From positions 59,742,250 through 59,806,249 of the forward strand of contig CM049318.1 in NCBI GenBank assembly GCA_026874595.1: DNA of 64,000 nt. Direction: 5' to 3'. Of the stretch, positions 48,713 through 61,390 are shown piece by piece. The notes under the pieces are model-generated. The model searched no databases. It saw nothing but the letters and a program-made list of their open reading frames with translations, and was not told where the DNA came from. Position 1 is the first letter of the stretch. Every line of letters starts with the position of its first letter. The position numbers and the translations under genes are program-made. This DNA is from Sipunculus nudus (taxonomy: Eukaryota > Annelida > Sipuncula > Golfingiida > Sipunculidae).

Positions 48713-50778
48713 CATTATATTTATATGAGTGTGTCTTATTTAATAGGAAGAGTACAAAAAGGTCACCCTTCCGTTATAGGTTCCCTGTATTTTCAATCTA
48801 ACTGTAGTCCAGGTAGGGGGAAGAATGCTGGAAAGCATATAATTATGCAAGTGCTTGCGGTTACCATCTAAAAAAACAGTTAGCAGATATATTAAGCGTG
48901 GTAGGGATTTTCCATTCACATCTGAACCAAGGTAAGTACATGTTTAGGTTCAGCTGACTGAACGTCAGCTAAGCTGTAGCAATTGCCCGTTCTTTGTCTA
49001 ACTTCTAGTCTGTTTTGTGTTCACAGGAAAACATTAAAGCCTATACACACTCAAAAATGTCAAATTTTGAAAACCTACAGATTGAAAGCATGAAAAGGAA
49101 ATTATATGCATAAGACGTAAATTTTACATTCTACCTTAAGCGAAAAAGTATTTTAATGGTCAAATGGCGTACTCTTTTATGATTATATGATAAATATGGT
49201 TGTCTTATGTTTAACCGCACAGCTAAGGTACCGTGCTTAAATGAAAATATATAATGTGCAACTCATTTAGCAATGAGAGAACCGGGTTGACTATTTCCCC
49301 TACAGTAAGGTATGGGATATTTTGGTAGCCTTATTAGATACAAGAGACCTTTCTGCTACGCCTACAACTGAATAAACTGCACACATCTTTAATTGTATCT
49401 GTCGGGATATTCTTTTACGAAGAGGTTGACACTTTCGCCTAGAAATAAAATGCATAATTTTTCTGCGTTAGTGATGAATAATAGGTATTTACAGCACTTC
49501 TGTTTATACAGCGTTATTTTCCCAGACCCTGAGATGAAATTGACAATTAAATTTTTTCTGAAAATGCGTGACGTAATTATCAATGATACACATTCAAGAT
49601 ATTACATTAAAATGACGTTGCTAGATGACGTCCACATAAAAGGCGCGTTAAAAAATTGACGTTCGCGAAAACACCGGATTATAATACAATATATTAAACT
49701 TTGCAGTTTAAATTTGCCTTTCGAAAGATATGAACTAAAAATATATGCACAGATATTACTTAAAAAGTATCTCACGCACAAGCAAATAGTGTTTTGGTTT
49801 GTATGTAAACACTGGAAGGGATATAACAGATATGTGTTAATAGAAAAACCGTTCAGCAACAGCGGAGTGTTCCCAACGAGAAAAAAAAACAGGGTCAGTT
49901 GTGAAAGAGATGTACATGCACTCGGTCTGACGTCCGCCCCTTAGTCTGTCCCTATCAGGGCCGCGCCCAAGTGTGTCAGGTTCTGGCGCAGATGGGTTCC
50001 ATGGATATCCGAGTCAACTAAGTGATTTCAAGCATTTTCGGGGGTGGATTCAGAATTTTAAAATGGGGTGCCGAATAAAAATCTCCCAATGTAAACCACT
50101 CCTCAAGCATCATGTTTGTGCATGTTTTAAATTTCAGCTTGTTGTGAGGAATATGTTTCGTGGGTTAATCTTGAGGCCGAAGCCTTTAGCTTAAGAACTT
50201 TAAAATTATTATTTTAATTGTTTCATAAATCTGACACGCTGACCGTTTGTTCATCGTCACTATCAGTGTCAAGACAACTTTTACTCCCGTTTAATTAAAA
50301 CAAACTTAAACGTAAAACTTACCTTTATTGTGTATTATTTTTTGATACAATGTTAAGTTTATAACAAAGGTATGATTTATACCAGATTCTGATGTTTTGT
50401 TTACGTATGTTCAAGGGAGATTATAACTGAAGATATGCCCATACAGAGGATCTCATATGGAAAATATGATAAGATATATTTATAATGGCCATAAAATATA
50501 CAGGAACTTGTAAAATTGTTGGACACGTTAAAAAATTGCGTCCTTCACCCTGGTAACCTTAAGGCCTGTAACCCTGTAAAGTGTTAATACATGCTTCAGC
50601 AGGAAGGGCCTATTTCAAAGGGGGTATGCCAACTCTAGGGATAAAATGGCATCTCCGATGCCAGAAATCTAGTTAAAACATGTTATCAAATATAATACGA
50701 TGTATTAATAGTTTTATATATTACCTTGAGTGAACAGTGCCAACAGATAATTTCATTTTTAAATTGAATCTATACTCG

Positions 50779-51480
50779 GTAGCTCAGCAGGCTATAAGCC
50801 ATTTGAGCTATGGTCATGGTCCTTTGTCCGTCCGTCCGACGTCCGTTAACAGGGCACGTTTTGGAACCATTAGACATATGAATCAGAAATTCGACATCCT
50901 GTTAGACGTCCAGAAAATCTCCTACAAAATCCCTACAGGGTCAGTAGGTCTTTGTTCCTTCAAAATATTAAGGAAAACCTTAATTTCCCCATTTAAAACA
51001 CATTGTTACACTTCAAGAATACCTAATATCAAAACTACTGATATTATATTGATCATATTAATGTAAAATTGCGTCCATAGGTCTTTATTCAATATTGGGT
51101 CAGTAGGACTTCGTTCCTCCGAAATATTAAGGACAACCACAATTTTCCATTTAAAACACATTGTTACACTTCAAGAATACCTAATATCAAAACCACTGTC
51201 TAGTAGACTGGCACGTTTTGACACCATTGGACCAAGAAACATGTAACTGAATATAAAGGAAAGTCCGTACAAAATCTTCTTGGAAAACTTAAATTAGGTT
51301 ACTATAACCTTTATTCTTCGAGCTATGGAGCTCGTAAGTACCCCCCCCCCCCCCGGAATAATTAAAAAATTGATACAAAACCCCTTGTATCTTGACAATT
51401 ACTGCATGTATTGCTCTGAATCTTGGCTTAAATGTTGACCATGACTAGGGTTGTCAGTTCCCGAAAATTGATGCCTTGTT
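50779..51480. repeat. Dispersed repeat related to the 61.4 kb element
   Basis: Shares GAGCTATGG, AATTAGGT..CTATA, GACCATGACTAG and TGTCAGTTCCCGAAAA blocks with 61440-61690, and has an internal tandem duplication (about 50930-51020 and 51090-51190). A C14 run lies at 51341-51354. Confidence 0.6.
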
Positions 51481-52099
51481 TTTTGTTTATGTGAAGTTTT
51501 TTTCGCAAATCAGTCTGCTGTATATAAAGAAGGTATTTATTTCTTTAAAATAATATTTGTAACAAAACTTAACACCCCATTGTGGACTTTAGGTCATAAA
51601 TGTTTGCTATACAGTGGGAGTGTTTAGAATACAGTCACGAGTGTTATGCCCACATGTCACAAACAGCGACACCTTCCCGATGAACGACAAAAAACGCTGA
51701 CGTTACTGCACCGGTAAGAGTGCTTGTTATTCTAGAATTAGGGCCAAGGTCAAGCAGCCCAAACTATCTTGGTAACGCCTTAACAGTAATTCAACTGGCA
51801 TGTATAAAGTACATATCCAGAGACCTCAGGGGGTATGCTGATTCGCTGCGTATTTTTCTTTATTTGGCATTTTTAGGAAAGGACATGCCAGTGCAGCTGT
51901 TGCACCCATTCCACTTAATACTTTCACTATAGGCCTACATTCGGGGTCCTGTGTTTTTCGGTACCTATGTTGCCCATGTAGTCCCCATATGTTTCCTGGT
52001 CCTAGTTTTACCATGCAACACCGGGATCAGCGCTTTATGTTCTCCAGTACCTATGTTCCCCGGTACCAACGTTCCCAGGTACGCTTCCATAGTCCCTAT

Positions 52100-52974
52100 C
52101 ACAGGCACTCGTTTCCAGCACTACAATGGCCTAGAAACGGTAATCATGTTGAGTATGGGCGATATACCCATTATAAGAGAACAAGGTAATGAACTCCACC
52201 GCTACGCGGGAAAGACAACTTTTTTTCACAAGTCCGAATTCAGGAGAATTATCCCCTTTACAAGCATGATCGCGCGCCTTTTTGTTGAAAACATCTTTAT
52301 TTACAAGATAAAACTTCCAAATATAAAAGTTCCCCACACTAACCGCGAATTCCAGCACGTTTATTTCAGCTGCGACACCGTCATTTGTCATGTATACATT
52401 TACTAGTTGCGGAAGTTGACGTCATCCCGGGCTTAATGTATGTTATGATTATAGAACAGACGTTAATGTTTACAAAACAAGTGACATAATGGTCCTGGTT
52501 GTGTTTGCATGCATTGCCCACTGATTTTCAACTTCATTGACCATTTGACAGTTGTTTGAATTGTGCGCCTAAAAGAGATATGGAAAACGACTGATACCAT
52601 GCAGCCAATCACAGACGCCAGCTCAGGGGGAAATCCATTCAGCCCGGGGTGACGTCAACTTCCGCAACTAGTAAATGTATACATGACAAATGACGGTGTC
52701 GCAGCTGGAATAAACGTTCTGGAATTCGCGGTTAGTGTAGAGAACTTTTATATTTGGAAGTTTAATCTTGTAAATAAAGATGTTTTCAACAAAAAGGCGC
52801 GCGATCATGCTTGTAAAGCGGATAATTCTCCTGAATTCGGACTTGTGAAAAAAAGTTGTCTTTCCCGCGTAGCGGTGGAGTTCATTACCTTGTTCTCTTA
52901 TAATGGGTATATCGCCCATACTCAATGTGTTTACCGTTTCTAGGCCATTGTAGTGCTGGAAACGAGTGCCTGTG
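52100..52974. mobile_element. Fold-back element with ~339-bp inverted arms
   Basis: Left arm 52100-52438 and right arm 52636-52974 are near-identical reverse complements (outer ends CACAGGCACTCGTTTCCAGC, inner ends ..GTTGACGTCA), with a 197-bp spacer. Each arm is open for about 100 codons inward and about 86 codons outward; the outward frame starts MTNDGVAA in both arms. No known domain was recognised. The high arm identity points to recent insertion or gene conversion. Confidence 0.8.
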
Positions 52975-54248
52975 GTCCCTATGTTCCTCAGTATCAAGTG
53001 CAAGGTTATATAAAGTTGTGACGTAACTCATCTCTGGCCACTTCTCTGAAACGTCTGTTTCTATGAATTTTGTGTCGGGAACGATTTCAATGGTCTCCTA
53101 CGGAGTCTTCCCTAAATGTACTCCTGAAGAATTATTTGACATTATTTAAGAAATTTCGCGAAGATTCTATCGCAGCGTTATCTATCAGAATCTATTAGCT
53201 GGTGTTTCCAGGTGGTGAATTTGACCACTTTTAACCCATCCCGGAAAAAAACATAATTTCGAAATAATTTGAAAAATGGTCTACTATACAAAATGTTATG
53301 ATGTTAACGTTTGACACTTTTAGAAAATACTCTTAACATGTATAAAACAGCCCTCAAATAATAGGACTTTATCTAAAATTTTCCATGCAGCGACACGCCG
53401 CGAATATTTTTCTCTAAATCGGTTGTGTTAATCACTAACTCGTTGCCTAAAGTTAGGATTAATTGGATGTGTAGAGCAATTACTCACCGATGTCTTTTTT
53501 TTTTGCCAGCAAGACATTGCATTCCAGTTTCTGGCCTGTCTGTTGTGATGACTGAAAGGAGGCCCTATGTTCACAGGAATGCCTACTGCGGTTTTTTTCA
53601 TGGATGGTGCTCCATTTTAGCAGGTTTGTCGAAAGTCCATAAAACATGCCACCTGGCATCTTGCAGTTCGCGACATTCATGGGTGACAATGTCCACCACA
53701 GCCATGGTCACGCGTTAACACCCCTGACAATCATACAGCTGAGATGGAGTCTATCTCAACCGTAGTATATAGAACAATATCCGATACGGATATTGCTCTA
53801 AATGCTCGATATGTTCACTCGGTATAATACTCTCGTTGTACCTCCGACATTAGGCGAGGAGCATTATGTTTTGCCTGTATAGCTTCCCACGAGTCTAATG
53901 GGAGCAAAATGTCATGTACTGCATTGAAGAAGAACACAAAACAGGAGGGGAATGAAGTAGATGGACTACGGATGGAAGGTCCCTTGTCCGAACCTCGCCT
54001 CTACTTGAAAGGCAAAATTGTGAAATTTCGATAGAACCTCAGAGATTTGTTCAAATGTCTTAACGAAAAGGTACGTCTTCTAGGTTAACCCTAGCCCTGT
54101 GCATATAAAACCTGAAATCAAGGAAACTTAATGATTACACAATATTCACACAGTACCACCAACAGGCCATGGACCCAACCTTTGATTAATAAAAGGATGA
54201 GAAAAATAGGTAATGAGACTGAAAGGGTAGGCATTTTGTAAACGACGT

Positions 54249-54662
54249 TTTTGGCTCAGCTGACTGTAAGTCAACTGAGGTATAGGAATGGCGCTTTGTC
54301 CGTCGTCCGTTTCAAACTTGACTTATATTTGGCCCACCACAAAAGTAAGAACTGTTGATTCTGGGGTCATGAGATCAAAGGTCAAGGTCACAGGACCCAC
54401 TACTTTAGAAAGATTGTGGATGCATTTTAAGCCTAACTTTTCATCAACATGTGGTGCACCTGCCAATAGACGAAGTTTCCTTTTGAATTTGGGGTCATAA
54501 TGTCAAAGGTTAAGGTCACAGGGCCCATCCATTCACAAACTCCAGTTTGGGTAGACAGGTTGACTTCAAACTGATCACAGGACCAATATCTTGGAAAACC
54601 TCATAAATATATATCCTTATAGACAAATGCAGCTGAGCGTCGAGACCCATGGGTCCCTAGTT
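54249..54662 (+). repeat. AGGTCA-rich dispersed repeat, copy 1
   Basis: Starts TTTTGGCTCAGCTGACTGTA and ends GAGCGTCGAGACCCATGGGT. It contains TCAAAGGTCAAGGTCA (54375-54390) and a second, weaker copy near 54502, which match nuclear-receptor half-site arrangements. Confidence 0.7.
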
Positions 54663-55972
54663 AGATGTACGACCATGAACTGGGCAAATTCGATTTCGTG
54701 GAAAAGCATGAAAAATATATGTTTAATTTTATTTTTCCTGTAGTTTGTAATGTTTTAGCTAAATTGATCAATGATGTCCAAGTGTTTTACATATATGCAG
54801 AAGCTGGAAGCTCCAGCTATACACTGTTTTAAATACGTACCTGCCACAAATGCACCTCGGTTAACCTACATATTAACACCTGTACACGGTGCAGCAAGGT
54901 AAGCAAGAAAAGGGACCACGTACAACCACATACAAGATTATAAGAAAAAAAAAATATGTAAAACAAGCCAGGAATTTTCTTGACACATGCGTCCAAGCTT
55001 ATTTGTCCGGTCATACATCAATATTTTTTTACACCGTGTCAGACAAAAGCTATATAGTTTTTATATTTAACACCAAACAAACCGCAGTGGAGTACGACCC
55101 GTGCCTGGAATGTACGCAGAAAACCGCGGATTTTACACAGAGGTGATCGGTGGCAAGCCGACACATTTGTTGTCTGTAATAATACGTGGTTTTACGCTGT
55201 CAATAACACACATTCTTCCATCTCTGGGCAGGGTTTGGGCGTCTGGAATCGTGTCAGATTTGAAACGTTGCCAGAGAGGTGGATGCCGTTGTTGAAAGGT
55301 TTGCTTTGATGCCCAAGCATCTGGATACAGCAGAGATAGCGCTGTTCGGAGGCTGGCTCAACCCTGCTACTTCTAGCTGTGTACGGGGCTACTGAGGCGC
55401 ACCTAGACACATGGTAAACGTCTGATGCCCGTCAAGTACTCTGTTGTTGTAAACAAAGCCACAAGTGTGGCTATGGTGACGTCACATGAAAGACCGTCGT
55501 ACACATCAGGTTTCGCGTGTCCGTAGCAACACGTGAACGATCACGTGGGTGGCAAGCAAGTTCTGAATACAATTAAAATGACGTACTCCCACATGGATTA
55601 GCCGCCGACCACCTTAGCCACAGTCCACGGTTTATGTTATATTATTATTTGCCATGTTCCGCCAGAACAGATGGCTCAAAGAAAACCTTAGTTTTGCATA
55701 TAAAATATAATATGATCAATAAATCAATGCAAAATTTCATGGCGACAGCAGCCATGTTGTTTTGCACATTAAGTAACAGACCCGGTGAGCGATGAGATGC
55801 GCAATCACATAAACTTACAGAGAAATGAAACAATTGGGAAGTTTGCAAAAGTTTAAAAGACATATTTAACTTATATTGACCCTTTGTTGTTATAATTATG
55901 TCTTTTGGTAAAGCTTTTCGATATTGACATGGAATTGACGCATTGGGGGTCAGCCATTAATGTTCAACAGTA

Positions 55973-55990
55973 CACACACACACACACACA
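55973..55990. repeat. (CA)n microsatellite
   Basis: Nine CA repeats with further CA-rich sequence to 56008. Confidence 0.85.
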
Positions 55991-56006
55991 ATCACACACA
56001 CATATA

Positions 56007-56164
56007 CACGATAAATCCTCGCTTAGCGACCACATTAAAATAACGACCACCTTTTCACGGTACCAGTTCTTTTTTACTCTTCATATAAAAGAGTAGACGA
56101 CCACCTCGAAAATGCGACTACTAAATGAGGTCCCGTCGGTGGTCGTAATTTATAGATTTTACTG
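56007..56164. mobile_element. pogo/Tigger-like MITE 3
   Basis: Right end GATTTTACTG|TA and inner GACCACC words pair with a degraded left end TA|CACGATAAATCCTCGC. The 158-bp length is like MITE 1. Confidence 0.6.
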
Positions 56165-58798
56165 TATATAACAAGATTTGATTATTTATGCGGCAAAATA
56201 AACACTCAGCCATCGGAGGATATTCAGAGATATAAATTAATGAAGACTTTGCAATTACTGTTATTACAGAAACATTTATGTGTATTGTGGGAAATGAATC
56301 CTTTTCCCATAATCCTTAAAAAGCAAAATCTTGGTCTTGTGGGTATGATTCGGTGCAGAGTCGGGGAACATATCCTGAAACCCCTCAACTTGTATTTATT
56401 CCGAAGGCCGAAACTTTTAATCTGCATTGTGCACGGTGAATGAATGTTTATTCAAACGTAGTTGAAATAATCAAGAATTTAAAAAATTTTTAATGATCCA
56501 GTATTTCATTAAAAAATCGTTTATGCTATCTTAATTGTCAAAGCAACAGAATACGTCGGGACATACTGACATTTTTACATTCAATTGATTATTCTTATTT
56601 TAATGCTTACTTTAAAAAATGTCCCCCAAAACAACTATTTAAAAAATAATATCTCACTTACTGTATATATTGTAGGCTATATCAGCATCCGTGCTTAAAA
56701 ATGTCCATCCTGAACTTGTTTCCCGGATGGCCCTCTGGCTCCCAGCCTCAAAATGCGCTGCAGTTACTTGGAATACATTTAAAGAGTTAAAATAGTTACG
56801 TGATCTGTTGTCTGCTTTTGTGGTCAAGAAAAGAGGGAAATCACAGGTGGTCTTCGTCAACGTTGGGATCCACTCTAAAATACGACACTGGTTTCGGTTC
56901 CTGGATTCCGTTCAATTTAAACAACAAAGCAAAAAGCAAAACACATAGAAAAATGTACCTGAACATGATGCAGGCTTTTTTCTCTTTTTCCCTCGCGGTG
57001 GATTAAGTGTAAATTTTAGGACATAGGAATACAGTTTAATGTCATACAAATTGGTATAAAAACAGTTCGTTCTAAGGTCTCAAGGTTCCAAGCCATGAAT
57101 AGCTACTATGTTTTAAAATTTTTTATCATTATATTATTTCATATAATGAGTTACTTTACAGTTTTATGAACACTTCCTTTAAACCCTAAATCGTCTTACA
57201 GTGCGATACCCGGCGGAAATAGTTTCCCTTTACCGAAACTGACTCCGTATTTTCGCGTTGAGCTTATGTATCGTGCGCTCACCTTGTTGATTTCATGGAG
57301 GGTTGTTGATTTCAAATACGTCACAATGAAGGGTAATTTAAATCGTAATATGTGAGGTTAGGGGCGTCTTCTAATCCCACTGTCAACGGAGAACTTTGTC
57401 GGGTCGTTTATGTCAAATTCTTTAGTATTCATGGGGAAAAAAGAGCTAAATTTCTGACACTTAAAGCGACATTAAAAGAAATCTTTTTTCTGTGAAATTG
57501 GATTTATTCACCAATTTGTGCATATCCACTGTTTGCTGAAACGTATTTTAACGCTGTAATATTTAAAAGTTTACGGTTAAATCAGCACGAATTACCTCGA
57601 GTCGTTTGATTGTTTGAGCTATTTTGTCATATATCAATGGGTTGTTATTATAAAAAAATTAGATATGAAAGCCGCTGCAAGTATTTATGACCATAAGTTT
57701 ATTATAGAATGAATTTTGGTCAGCTCTCCCATTAGGCCTATGAGTGTGCAAATCATTTTAAGAAAAATGTAAAACCGTCGGTGAAAACTATATTATTGTC
57801 TTAAAATACCATATATAATACACACAGGAGTGAAAAGAGGAACTGTATTCCAATATGGCGCAAGTGTTTTTCTTTTTTGTTTCCTTGGTTTTGTTTTATT
57901 TTTCATAACAAAGTTAATGGAAATACAGGGATGTTTACAAGCTATATCTGACTCGAAATGTGAAGGTGTGATTTCAAATAAATTACGAGAAAACGTGCCT
58001 GGTTTTCCAAAGCAAAATGTGTGTAGGATGAATTAACAAGTGCCGGGGCTAATAATAATGGAGAAAAAGTGGCGTGAGGCTTGGGTGACGCTGGCATGGT
58101 GGAGTACTTATCCTTTATCAGGTAAAGCATGCCACGGGAACAGCGTGTTTTGTAAACCAAGCCCTTTTCAGCCTCCTGTTTATCAGCTTTCCTGCAGTCA
58201 GCTTATTGTTTCCATGCTGTAGGTGTACTCGAGGTCTGCAATCACTCAGCAAACACACACAAAAAAAAACAACCCCGGACACGACCTTGAAATTAGGTCA
58301 AGGTCAAAACTAAATACCAAAAAAAAAAAAAAAAAAATATGTCCCCTCTGACACCAATATTGGAGATCTAGCGGAAGAAGAATAAATGAAAAAAATGAGG
58401 GCGGAAAGGAAAAGCTTCTCTTCCGGTTTTGCACTCTAAGTTACCTGAGTAACTTCTCCTTAAGAAATAATATGGACCTAAATACTAATGTACAAAATAA
58501 ATCAGTGAGTCCTAAGGAAGGCTGAAATGTATGGGAATTATAAGCACTCGAATTGTTAAATCGGCCGGTTGTAAGTTGTTTTTGGTAAGGCGAACCCTCA
58601 TTTTGGTGTGTTAATGGTGAACCAGCGTTTGGTGTAATTTTCAATGACGTCACGTTATATACTGAACACATCAAGAAAAAATAAGCCAAGCATTACTAAC
58701 ATTTCAGAGATCGGATTGAGAGGTAGTGAATTGGTGCGCGCGCATTCTATTTCAACCAAGGAATTATAGAAAAAAAAAGATTAGGTCAAAATAAAAAA

Positions 58799-59106
58799 AA
58801 GGTATGGTTCTCAGGCACTTTTTTTTCAGAAATCAGTGCGGGCGGGCGGTGTTTTTATTTTTAATTTTTTGGTATGTTTCGATAAAAATGTCAAATAATA
58901 AGGAAAAAACATGATAATAACAGATTTATTTTGCTAAACACGTAAAAGCACTACATTACAAAGGAAATTGTATGATTTTATCTTCTTGAGAAATGTCCGA
59001 GCGGCTGCAGCTCCAAATTGGTAAGTTTCTATTGAAAATCAAAATAAAAATGTTTGATGCGGGGGTTTTAAATTGATGCGGGCGGTGCCTGAGAACTATA
59101 CCTTTT
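58799..59106 (+). mobile_element. MITE family G, copy 3
   Basis: The most complete copy. The termini AAGGTATGGTTCTCAGGCAC and GTGCCTGAGAACTATACCTT form a 20+ bp inverted repeat with one mismatch. Length is about 308 bp, with no coding capacity. It lies in intron 1 of the ligand gene. Confidence 0.8.
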
Positions 59107-59764
59107 ATTTTTTGGCCTTAATGCTCTGTTGTATCCGAGTGTGTTATTTTGTACCGAGTCGTCAATATAGCACACCTTAACATTTGTTTAACTGTGTCAG
59201 GGTGTTGACCCCACCCCCTTTTCTAAGACCCTGCATCTGCGACTGTTTTCTCCTATACAACTTTCACAAATTATGGTTTAGTATTTATATTATGATGGAA
59301 GGCTGTTATACAATAGCCAACTTTTTGGTGAGAACATATTGGTTTAATTCGTACTCTTTTTGTTTAAAGTTGAAACCCCTAAAGGCGCTTCCGCTCTGTT
59401 GACACAGGAGTGCTGAAGGGAAAAAATGGGCAATTCTGCCGCGTATACTGATACACGCAAACATGCTATCTGTGCATCAGGTGCGAATCTGTGACCTAGG
59501 ACTAATACTGTGCACGATTTTAACTTTAGAAAACAGCCATATTGGAGATTTATCGCAAAACAGTAATTGACAGAAGAAAGAAGGAAATCGAAATCGATGG
59601 TTTTTCACTCGGGGTGATCACAGTTAAAAATACAGTTTCCTAAATATGAATACAGAAATAAACTCATCATTCCATCAAGCCTTCCCTTCTAACTGGGAAA
59701 AGGCTGAATTATTACTGCGCTTATTAATTATTTTATTATTAAAAACCGCTCGTGTCAAACCTCG

Positions 59765-59767
<3 letters not shown>

Positions 59768-59817
<50 letters not shown>
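59768..59817. repeat. (GA)n microsatellite
   Basis: About 25 uninterrupted AG repeats, 134 bp upstream of ligand exon 2. Confidence 0.95.
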
Positions 59818-59820
<3 letters not shown>

Positions 59821-59950
59821 CAGTTACAGGGATTTCTTTGAAATGATTAAAAACGTAACGTAGTATTCCTCTGTATTTACTGTCACGCGTACCTGTATTG
59901 TTTACCAGACACTATATATCATTGACCTGTGACTATATGTGTACTTGCAG

Positions 59951-60156
59951 GATCAAGCAGCGTTACATATTCATGATACAACAGAAGTTGTTACAAGGTC
60001 TTGGACTGTCACATCAGCCGAACGTGACTCGTCCTCCACCGGAGAACATCCAGGAACTCCTGGTTATGTATGAGAAGAAAAAGAAAGAAATGGAGAACGT
60101 GAGCAGTGTGGACCACGGACCGATAGCCGAGCAGCTCAGACAGTACCTGCCCTCGT
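59951..60156 (+). CDS. TGF-beta ligand exon 2 (start of latency propeptide)
   Basis: Acceptor TACTTGCAG, with phase matching exon 1. It encodes IKQRYIFMIQQKLLQGLGL, PNVTRPPPENIQELLVMY and a lysine-rich helix, with N-glycosylation sites at NVT and NVS. This is the first helix and straitjacket region of TGF-beta family propeptides. The end is less certain: a GTCAGT donor at 60157 gives phase 1, which suits exon 3, whereas GTACCC at 60161 would put exon 3 into a frame with a stop. The donor region is repeated twice more downstream. Confidence 0.68.
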
Positions 60157-60550
60157 GTCAGTACCCACACATTCCTGTATTTGAGATATATTTTAATTAC
60201 GCTCCATTATAAGCTTATAAGCGGTCTCAATACGTTCGTTCTACAACTCTTTCTATTAATCCACTGCTTCCTGTAGCACTTTGACAGTACCATTACCCTC
60301 GTGTCAGTACCCTCAATTTCCTATATTTAAGATATATATTTATGACCACCCGTATGAAGTGTGGTCACGATACATACGTTCTAGAACACTTTTTCACTTA
60401 ACCACTGCTTCCAGTAGCACTCGGACAGTACCAACCTTATGTTAGTACTATCACATTTCTATAATTGAGATATATTTTATCACACTATGTATGAAGTGAT
60501 CATGATACGAACATTTTAAACTTCTTTCAACTCATACCACTGCGTTTCCT
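60130..60550 (+). repeat. Three tandem units of ~142 bp starting in ligand exon 2
   Basis: CAGTACC words at 60141, 60285 and 60426 begin units that each continue through a GTCAGTACCC-like donor region, GAGATATATTT and CCACTGCTTCC. The first unit includes the last bases of exon 2, and the later two are decayed copies in the intron. Confidence 0.8.
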
Positions 60551-60982
60551 GCACTGGTTGCGGGATGTCGCGTGCAGGGAAGTTGGTACAGGTTGTTCCG
60601 ACCAACTACTGCAGGGTTTCTCGGGTATGATAAAGCTTGAAGAAAACAAAAACGATAAATATTCTCTGAGAGCGGTCTTTTGTTCTTTTTGTCAGAAGTT
60701 GTTATTGTGCAAACCAGCAAACAAGGTTCTCAGCAAACAAGGATCATTGTCATTATCTGACGTTCATACCGAATAATTCTGTTTTATGACTTCCAATAAG
60801 TAAATGGACTGCAAACGAGAATAGAAATATTTTCATTTTTCACCTAAAGTTAAAATATTATTCGGGCTATCATTTAAGCAAAACAAGTTTTGAATACTAG
60901 ATGGCGATATGAAGCAAAAACGGTATTATCGTAAATAGTTTAAATTAACGTTTATACATTTATACATTTTTTTTATCTCCAG

Positions 60983-61123
60983 GCCAAGAACCGCGAAAAA
61001 CAAACGCCACCTGGTGGCACTCCAAAGAGTCATTCAGGTTATATTTCAACGTGCAGCCGACATCGGGAACCAGGCCGAGGGTATCCAGCGGGAAGCTCAA
61101 GCTATTTAAAAAGATACAGCCAG
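60983..61123 (+). CDS. TGF-beta ligand exon 3 (propeptide arm)
   Basis: Follows a long pyrimidine tract ending CTCCAG. The frame reading NATWWHSKESFRLYFNVQP and SSGKLKLFKKIQP matches the beta-strand core of TGF-beta propeptides (hydrophobic LYFNV, then a second KLKLF strand). The donor CCAG|GTAATG leaves phase 1. Another frame is open for 47 codons, but it lacks the family pattern. Confidence 0.65.
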
Positions 61124-61237
61124 GTAATGTAAAAAACTTGAACAAAGCAACTGATTGTGTTCATAAGGGGCAGTGAAAATACATAGACAATAACACAGGT
61201 CAACAGCATACAGTTCAAAATTTGATGTCATATGCAG

Positions 61238-61241
<4 letters not shown>

Positions 61242-61311
<70 letters not shown>
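61242..61311. repeat. (TA)n microsatellite
   Basis: About 34 TA repeats abutting a pogo-like terminus, so the element's TA target may lie in the run. Confidence 0.95.
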
Positions 61312-61313
<2 letters not shown>

Positions 61314-61390
61314 TTGAACCTCTCTTAGTGGGCACCTTTATAAATTGGGCAGCTCAATGAAGTGGGCACTTTTGGCAAGTCCCATTTAAG
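61312..61390. mobile_element. pogo/Tigger-like terminus (left)
   Basis: TA|CAGTTGAACCTCTCTTAGTG followed by repeated GTGGGCAC words. It is interrupted by the AGGTCA-rich repeat, and GTGGGCAC-type sequence resumes at about 62925-63000. Confidence 0.55.

Larger units (their letters stand above)
42529..59950 (+). other. Intron 1 of the TGF-beta ligand gene
   Basis: 17.4 kb GT-AG phase-2 intron inferred from exons 1 and 2. It carries MITE A copy 3, MITE G copy 3, pogo-like MITEs, the fold-back element, an AGGTCA repeat, and G/C runs near 45620, 45930, 47210, 48306 and 51341. Frames such as 46548-46832, 53425-53718, 54889-55146 and 57830-58036 show no recognised domain. Confidence 0.6.

Noticed and set aside
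53425-53718. Opposed frames at 53425-53718 (plus) and 53480-53689 (minus)
   Set aside because: Neither shows a recognisable domain or start context. They may be transposon debris in the ligand intron.
57830-58036. Frame with a hydrophobic segment (SVFLFCFLGFVLFFI)
   Set aside because: Short, T-rich DNA giving phenylalanine and leucine by chance. No family resemblance or gene context.
60161-60166. GTACCC as the donor of ligand exon 2
   Set aside because: It would force exon 3 into a frame ending at TAA and lose the LYFNV/KLKLF propeptide pattern.
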